Part shown: one piece after another, positions 7,001 through 9,648 of the stretch
How positions within the stretch are numbered: position 1 is the first letter of the stretch
How the letters are laid out: every line of letters begins with the position of its first letter
NCBI GenBank assembly: GCA_964361075.1
Contig: CAYHZL010000135.1
Span: 1-9,648 of the forward strand
DNA length: 9,648 nucleotides
Direction of reading: 5' to 3'
From: CAYHZL01 sp964361075
GTDB lineage: Bacteria > Bacteroidota > Ignavibacteria > UBA10030 > UBA8401
The notes under the pieces: generated by a model
Told to the model about the DNA's origin: nothing
The model's input: the letters and a program-made list of their open reading frames with translations, nothing else
The model's database searches: none
Program-made: the position numbers and the translations under genes

Positions 7001-7226
7001 TCATTTTAGTAAGACGATAATCTTTATAAAACACTTGTCGTCTCATTTGTCGCGCTTTTCTTTTAGCGACATTTAAAGGTTCTTCATTGCTTCCATCTTT
7101 TTTTAGATTTACCCCTTGTTGGAAAGTAGTAACACCAGCTTTTATCTCTTTCATTTTAGGGCTATTATCTATTAAAGCCCATCCAATCGAATTTGTTCCT
7201 AAATCCAAGCCAAGAATTTTTGCCAT
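4086..7226 (-). CDS. cas9: Cas9, N-terminal part (RuvC-I, REC, RuvC-II, HNH)
   Basis: Cas9 is the RNA-guided nuclease of type II CRISPR systems; HNH cuts the target strand and RuvC the other. This 1,046-residue part starts with the RuvC-I motif MAKILGLDLGTNSIGWAL (catalytic D8), then the Arg/Lys-rich bridge helix (about 51-75, NVAKRKARQMRRQ). A long REC region follows with GKRRGFKSGRK and a Lys/Glu-rich charged stretch. RuvC-II is KPDLVRIELTRELN with E856. The HNH domain has QIEHIIPRSRS with H941, then N955 and N964, the same 14 and 9 residue spacing as H840/N854/N863 of S. pyogenes Cas9. It ends at FERNYYQS just before the stop. The ATG at 7226 is supported by AGGAG 8 bases upstream. Made alone, it lacks RuvC-III and the PAM-interacting domain and should not be an active double-strand nuclease. 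Confidence 0.95.
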   Translation of the reverse strand: MAKILGLDLGTNSIGWALIDNSPKMKEIKAGVTTFQQGVNLKKDGSNEEPLNVAKRKARQMRRQVFYKDYRLTKMTEVLARFNMFPYLDGIENDNRAKQVIIEIKERFGLSDQQLKNHRLNKYKDSFQLNARIAKLLFLLGLENKKPSSINVDFNTEPKTLDELLEHLLAFISLDPYRLRSEALNHDKKITRIEFGRILYQIGKRRGFKSGRKVKNKAEETGSDIQEKEIKKANKKKNWKDELEKLRRDFGDDLIIIDEDDEKIKVQHPKKKTEFYAAIDKTKNEIELGKYITLGNYLYHKNSYDKRIRKETKTDRKMYVDEFKELWNRHAEPLGLNIFSGEIRKRKKKLVEVSLKEFLGDERKGILFYQRPLKSQKHLVALCNFENNNIRLRNKETNEIITTNGKEQFQKVGKQRCLISHPLFEKFRALQQINNLKIRRNGIRDTLNNNERNKLLELFTDGCNEGGKIAIKKVLIELGITKDQLIGAAEGDVNEWENQEISGSFAGNYSTKKLIELFASKWNNFDEFPQKTKEQTIKVCVNQLGGESTKHDFDFRTKSSKEERKNVIHSKGVELWHQLSKEEQNQLCLEKIREEIWHCFSYYEDGDLLWIKLKDSFGLDDNEENKEKVKKLNLKDGYGSLSLKAIKKLLPFMEEGVIYSDAIFLANIKEVIEKENFDTQAIKDFLAQKKVDEADNYILNSVLTSIKKEYQKLPQPKTALTDERIEYWTRKKATSYLREYKGFIQDKEFENGIQRIIEQAKLRLHNPLKPDFTSTEPVVDTIKNYLQKTYNVSHRQLGKLWHPAKVEHLEPSTEELPEPKFKTLRNPIVKQALYSLRGTIKAIEQQYGKPDLVRIELTRELNDKNKRIAIRKWNKQQERERDGIKAELNKLDKDSDNEENILKYKLWKELQEINGCHICIYTGSTICVTDLFENNKFQIEHIIPRSRSWSDAATNLTLCETSFNEFKDKRTPFELQECENLAGYKKDWSYYKILQRVEGWKKKSEGLTEQIDKILEDLKGLNPGNSRDLKLQSKHLLTFERNYYQS

Positions 7227-7234
7227 AAAAATTT

Positions 7235-7239
7235 CTCCT
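7235..7239 (-). promoter_or_regulatory. Ribosome binding site of cas9
   Basis: AGGAG on the minus strand lies 8 bases before the ATG at 7226. It fixes the cas9 start, which also places the RuvC-I motif at the very N-terminus as is usual for Cas9. Confidence 0.75.
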
Positions 7240-7280
7240 AATGGTTGTTGACAATTGAAAAAATATTCTTTACGTTGACA
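7240..7280. promoter_or_regulatory. Divergent promoter region for cas9 and tracrRNA
   Basis: This AT-rich gap separates the divergent cas9 and tracrRNA. On the plus strand TTGACA occurs at 7248-7253 and again at 7275-7280. The first is suitably placed to drive the tracrRNA, but the hexamer 17 bases on (TACGTT) is a poor -10. TATTCTTT (7264-7271) only loosely resembles the Bacteroidota -7 element. Promoters must lie hereabouts, but the exact elements are not established. Confidence 0.35.
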
Positions 7281-7371
7281 GTAGATTTAATCTACCTTAA
7301 ATCTCTTTTCACAATAAGGCTATATGCCGAAGTGAATAACTTGGCGCGGCTTCGGTCGCGCCTTTTTTTTT
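7276..7371 (+). ncRNA. tracrRNA of the type II CRISPR system
   Basis: tracrRNA pairs with the crRNA repeat and holds it in Cas9. The core CACAATAAGGCTATATGCCG closely resembles type II-C tracrRNAs, in which (A)CAATAAGG marks the end of the anti-repeat. Visible parts: the anti-repeat region up to about 7317, a nexus-like hairpin GGC-TATAT-GCC (7318-7328), a short stem AAGT/ACTT (7330-7333 with 7339-7342), and the terminator hairpin (7343-7362) with nine T. The 5' end is not fixed; 7276 is a guess. A 7-bp inverted repeat GTAGATT/AATCTAC (7281-7295) lies in the 5' part. The matching CRISPR repeat should begin about (G)TTGTGAAAAGAGATTTAAG; no such sequence occurs elsewhere in the window. Confidence 0.85.
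7343..7371 (+). terminator. Rho-independent terminator of the tracrRNA
   Basis: GGCGCGGC (7343-7350) pairs with GTCGCGCC (7355-7362), with one G-U pair, around a TTCG loop closed by C-G, which is an especially stable tetraloop. Nine T follow (7363-7371). It also forms the last hairpin of the tracrRNA. Confidence 0.95.
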
Positions 7372-7478
7372 GTACACAAAGAAAACTCTATCAGAGAAAA
7401 TTGTAACTGGGAAATTTGTTGAGACATGCATATTGCTTCCGCCTTTGGCAATAGATAGAAATATTTTTTTGCAAAGTC

Positions 7479-7520
7479 AACCCTTTTGGCTTTAATAAAT
7501 GTTGAAGGGTTACTTTTTTT
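7479..7520 (+). terminator. Possible second terminator or repeat-derived hairpin
   Basis: AACCCTT (7479-7485) and AAGGGTT (7505-7511) form a 7-bp inverted repeat with a 19-base loop, followed by TAC and seven T on the plus strand. The arms equal the half-site of the REP-like repeats around the transposase. It could be a back-up terminator for tracrRNA, a terminator for an unseen small RNA in 7372-7478, or a decayed repeat copy. The rest of 7372-7564 shows no gene. Confidence 0.4.
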
Positions 7521-7564
7521 AATGTTCTATAAACTATTCATTTACCTTATGTGTATCTTCTGAC

Positions 7565-9648
7565 ATGCGCATGTATTTTCGACAGACAGTAATCGTTCTC
7601 GCACTTATTCTTGGGTTGTGTGGTTCTGCCACTGCTCAATACCGCTCAATGATGTTTGATCGCTTCACCATTGAGAACGGTCTCTCTAATAATTCTGTCA
7701 ACAACATCTTACAAACACATGATGGATTTTTATGGATTGCGACAAAAGATGGTTTAAACCGGTACGACGGACAGTCGTTTAAGCATTATAAGCATAACCC
7801 TTCCAATAAAAATTCGCTTCCAGAAAATTATGTTAATTCATTATTGGAAAGTTCTGATGGAACGTTGTTGGTCGGTACGTGGGGAGGCGGATTGTGTGTG
7901 TACAGCTCTCATCAAGAAACATTTACTCGTATTGATGCCGTAGAAAAGGATGATGATTATATCCAGTGCTTGTTTGAAGACAGTAAAGGATATATTTGGT
8001 ATGGAACAATCAACGGTGGATTGAACAAGTTAGATCTGAAAACACATAAAATTATTTCGTATCGGAAAAATTCTTCCCGCGCTCATCAATTTCCAACTGA
8101 TAACATTACTTGTATTGTTGAAGATGATCGAGGCAATTTATGGTTAGGTACCGGAGATGCCGGACTATTGAAATTTGATCCTGCAACAGAAACAATTGAA
8201 CAATTCTCCAATCAACCGAACAACAACAATACGGTTTCAGATAACAATATTCTTTCAATCTTTAACGATAGAAATTTGTATTTCTTGATTGGCACTCAAT
8301 CAGGATTTGATCGTTTTGATCTTGCCACACATCAGTGGACTCATTTTCCTGATGTGCCAAAGGAACACCAACCATTTCTTAACTCACCGGTCAGTCAAGT
8401 ACTCAAAGATAAACTTGGAAGACTGTGGGTAGGCACGTATGAATATCTCGGACTTTTTCTTTTTGAAGATGTTGGAAATTCCACTGTCCGTGTTTTACAT
8501 CTTCGACGCGAAGATGATAATCTCACTTCAATTATTTCTGATCGCATTCGATGGATGTATGAAGATCACCAAAATAATATTTGGATTGGGACAGAAGACG
8601 GGCTTGCTAAACTTCCTGTAACACAACCGTTTTATCAATATAGACGTCTTCCGTTACGCACAACCAGTATTAGCGGAAGGGTTGTGAGTAGTATTTATGA
8701 AGACAATCATAATGTGTTGTTGGTAGGTTTAGGTGGTAGTGGATTTGACAGGATAGATCTTCGAACAAAAAAGATAACACATTTTGAACATGATGCCAAC
8801 AATGCAAATACATTAAGAGGCAATGCTGTAACTACTCTCTATGTAGATCGCGGCGGTATAGTGTGGATTGGTACAATGAACGGCGGGTTAAGTAAGTATA
8901 ATCCGAAAACAAAAATATTCAAACATTACATACACAACCCACGCGACAGTACAAGTCTTCGTTCCAATTGGGTGCAACAAATTTTAGAAACTCAAGATAG
9001 AAAGTTTCTTGTCGCTACTAATGATGGATTACAAATATTTGATCGAGTGCGTGAAACCTTTCAATTGTATAAACCTGCTGTTATCAACAATTCGGTTTCA
9101 TTACCAACAACATTTTCGCCCAACGCATTATTTGAAGATCGCTCCGGAACTCTTTGGATTGGAACTTGGCTTGATGGTCTTTATCAATACAATCCGAAAA
9201 CAAAAATTCTGAAGCATTATATGCCTGATGAAAAAAATCCGAACAGCATCAGTTCAAGTAAGGTAACCACCATTGTTGAAGACTCACACGGTTTTATTTG
9301 GATCGGAACGCATAGCGGCGGATTCAACAAATTTGACACAACAACAGAGAAGTTTCACCAATACTCAATATTGAATGGCCTTCCTAATGATGTTGTCTTT
9401 GGAATATTGGAAGATGATCATGGCTTTTTATGGATCAGCACAATGAAAGGTTTGGCAAAATTTAATCCGAAGACGGAAACATTTAGAGTGTACGATGAAG
9501 CGGATGGAATTGTACACAATCAGTTTAACTGGCGGGCAAGTTTTCAAAATAAAAATGGCATCATGTATTTCGGCGGCATCAATGGTTTTGTCACCTTCCA
9601 TCCTGATTCCATCAGAATAGATTCTGTTGCGCCGCGCGTTACAATTAC
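7565..9648 (+). CDS. Two-component regulator propeller protein, sensor domain (3' end outside window)
   Basis: The frame is open from ATG 7565 to the window end (694 codons, incomplete). Residues 1-24 are a signal peptide: MRMYFRQ, a hydrophobic core VIVLALILGLCG, and probable cleavage at ATA|Q. After it come 14 repeats of the Reg_prop type, each like 'EDxxGxLWIGTxxGGLxKYD', for example HDGFLWIATKDGLNRYD, DRGGIVWIGTMNGGLSKYN and DSHGFIWIGTHSGGFNKFD. Fourteen repeats fit two seven-bladed propellers, the usual periplasmic sensor of this family. The last part, GGINGFVTFHPDSIRIDSVAPRVTI, is the typical lead into a Y_Y_Y domain, after which a membrane helix and a histidine kinase or output domain would follow. 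The ligand is unknown. No Shine-Dalgarno is seen, which is common in Bacteroidota; ATG 7571 is an alternative start. It is transcribed away from cas9 and is likely unrelated to it. Confidence 0.9.
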   Translation, partial: MRMYFRQTVIVLALILGLCGSATAQYRSMMFDRFTIENGLSNNSVNNILQTHDGFLWIATKDGLNRYDGQSFKHYKHNPSNKNSLPENYVNSLLESSDGTLLVGTWGGGLCVYSSHQETFTRIDAVEKDDDYIQCLFEDSKGYIWYGTINGGLNKLDLKTHKIISYRKNSSRAHQFPTDNITCIVEDDRGNLWLGTGDAGLLKFDPATETIEQFSNQPNNNNTVSDNNILSIFNDRNLYFLIGTQSGFDRFDLATHQWTHFPDVPKEHQPFLNSPVSQVLKDKLGRLWVGTYEYLGLFLFEDVGNSTVRVLHLRREDDNLTSIISDRIRWMYEDHQNNIWIGTEDGLAKLPVTQPFYQYRRLPLRTTSISGRVVSSIYEDNHNVLLVGLGGSGFDRIDLRTKKITHFEHDANNANTLRGNAVTTLYVDRGGIVWIGTMNGGLSKYNPKTKIFKHYIHNPRDSTSLRSNWVQQILETQDRKFLVATNDGLQIFDRVRETFQLYKPAVINNSVSLPTTFSPNALFEDRSGTLWIGTWLDGLYQYNPKTKILKHYMPDEKNPNSISSSKVTTIVEDSHGFIWIGTHSGGFNKFDTTTEKFHQYSILNGLPNDVVFGILEDDHGFLWISTMKGLAKFNPKTETFRVYDEADGIVHNQFNWRASFQNKNGIMYFGGINGFVTFHPDSIRIDSVAPRVTI

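Larger units (their letters stand above)
2139..7226 (-). pseudogene. cas9: Whole cas9 locus, 1,695 codons with one internal stop
   Basis: The starts at 7226 and 3917 are in the same frame (3,309 bases apart, 1,103 codons), so the two open frames are one gene broken by a single TAA at codon 1047. All catalytic motifs are present across the full frame: D8, E856, H941/N955/N964 and H1122/D1125. The full length is large for type II-C Cas9; I recall Ignavibacterium album Cas9 being of similar size, but have not checked this. Whether to call it a pseudogene depends on whether the stop is real and obeyed. Confidence 0.85.

Noticed and set aside
7275..7302. TTGACA (7275-7280) with TTAAAT (7297-7302) as the tracrRNA promoter
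   Set aside because: Transcription would begin near 7309 and leave out the anti-repeat, so the RNA could not pair with a crRNA.

Overview
The window holds a type II CRISPR-Cas locus, most likely subtype II-C, from an AT-rich bacterium of the Bacteroidota/Ignavibacteria (FCB) kind. Three things point to that lineage: a very large Cas9 of about 1,695 codons, a REP-associated transposase with the 'PEHFYHLYNHANGDENIF' start common in that group, and a periplasmic two-component regulator with a double seven-bladed 'Reg_prop' propeller. The lineage is inferred from remembered family patterns, not from a search.

Layout. Positions 1-179 are four tandem copies of a 44-45 bp unit. Positions 188-1231 (minus) are cas1, with catalytic residues in place but about 50 extra low-complexity residues encoded by an inserted repeat element. 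Positions 1232-2138 hold a REP-associated tyrosine transposase (RAYT, minus, 1362-1994/2036) with copies of a palindromic repeat (core ACCCTTGAAGCGTT) around and inside it. This block lies between cas9 and cas1. A 28-bp copy of the cas1 start sits on each side of it, so the cas1 beginning next to cas9 is now an 18-codon remnant. Positions 2139-7226 (minus) are cas9, open throughout except for one in-frame TAA at 4086-4088, between the HNH domain and RuvC-III. Positions about 7276-7371 (plus) are a tracrRNA, divergent from cas9, with a nexus-like hairpin and a strong C(UUCG)G-capped terminator. Positions 7565-9648 (plus) are the secreted or periplasmic beta-propeller half of a sensor protein that runs off the window.

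How it fits together. Cas9 would use the tracrRNA with crRNAs to cut DNA, and Cas1 (with a Cas2 not seen here) would add spacers. No CRISPR array and no cas2 lie in the window; they would be to the left of position 1 or absent. The locus looks worn by small mobile repeats and one nonsense codon: Cas9 is either recently inactivated, made as two pieces, read through, or carries a sequencing error. The sensor gene at the right is probably unrelated to the CRISPR system.

The observations most worth following up are the lone stop codon in an otherwise intact giant Cas9, the RAYT block flanked by duplicated cas1 starts, and the repeat element carried in frame inside Cas1.
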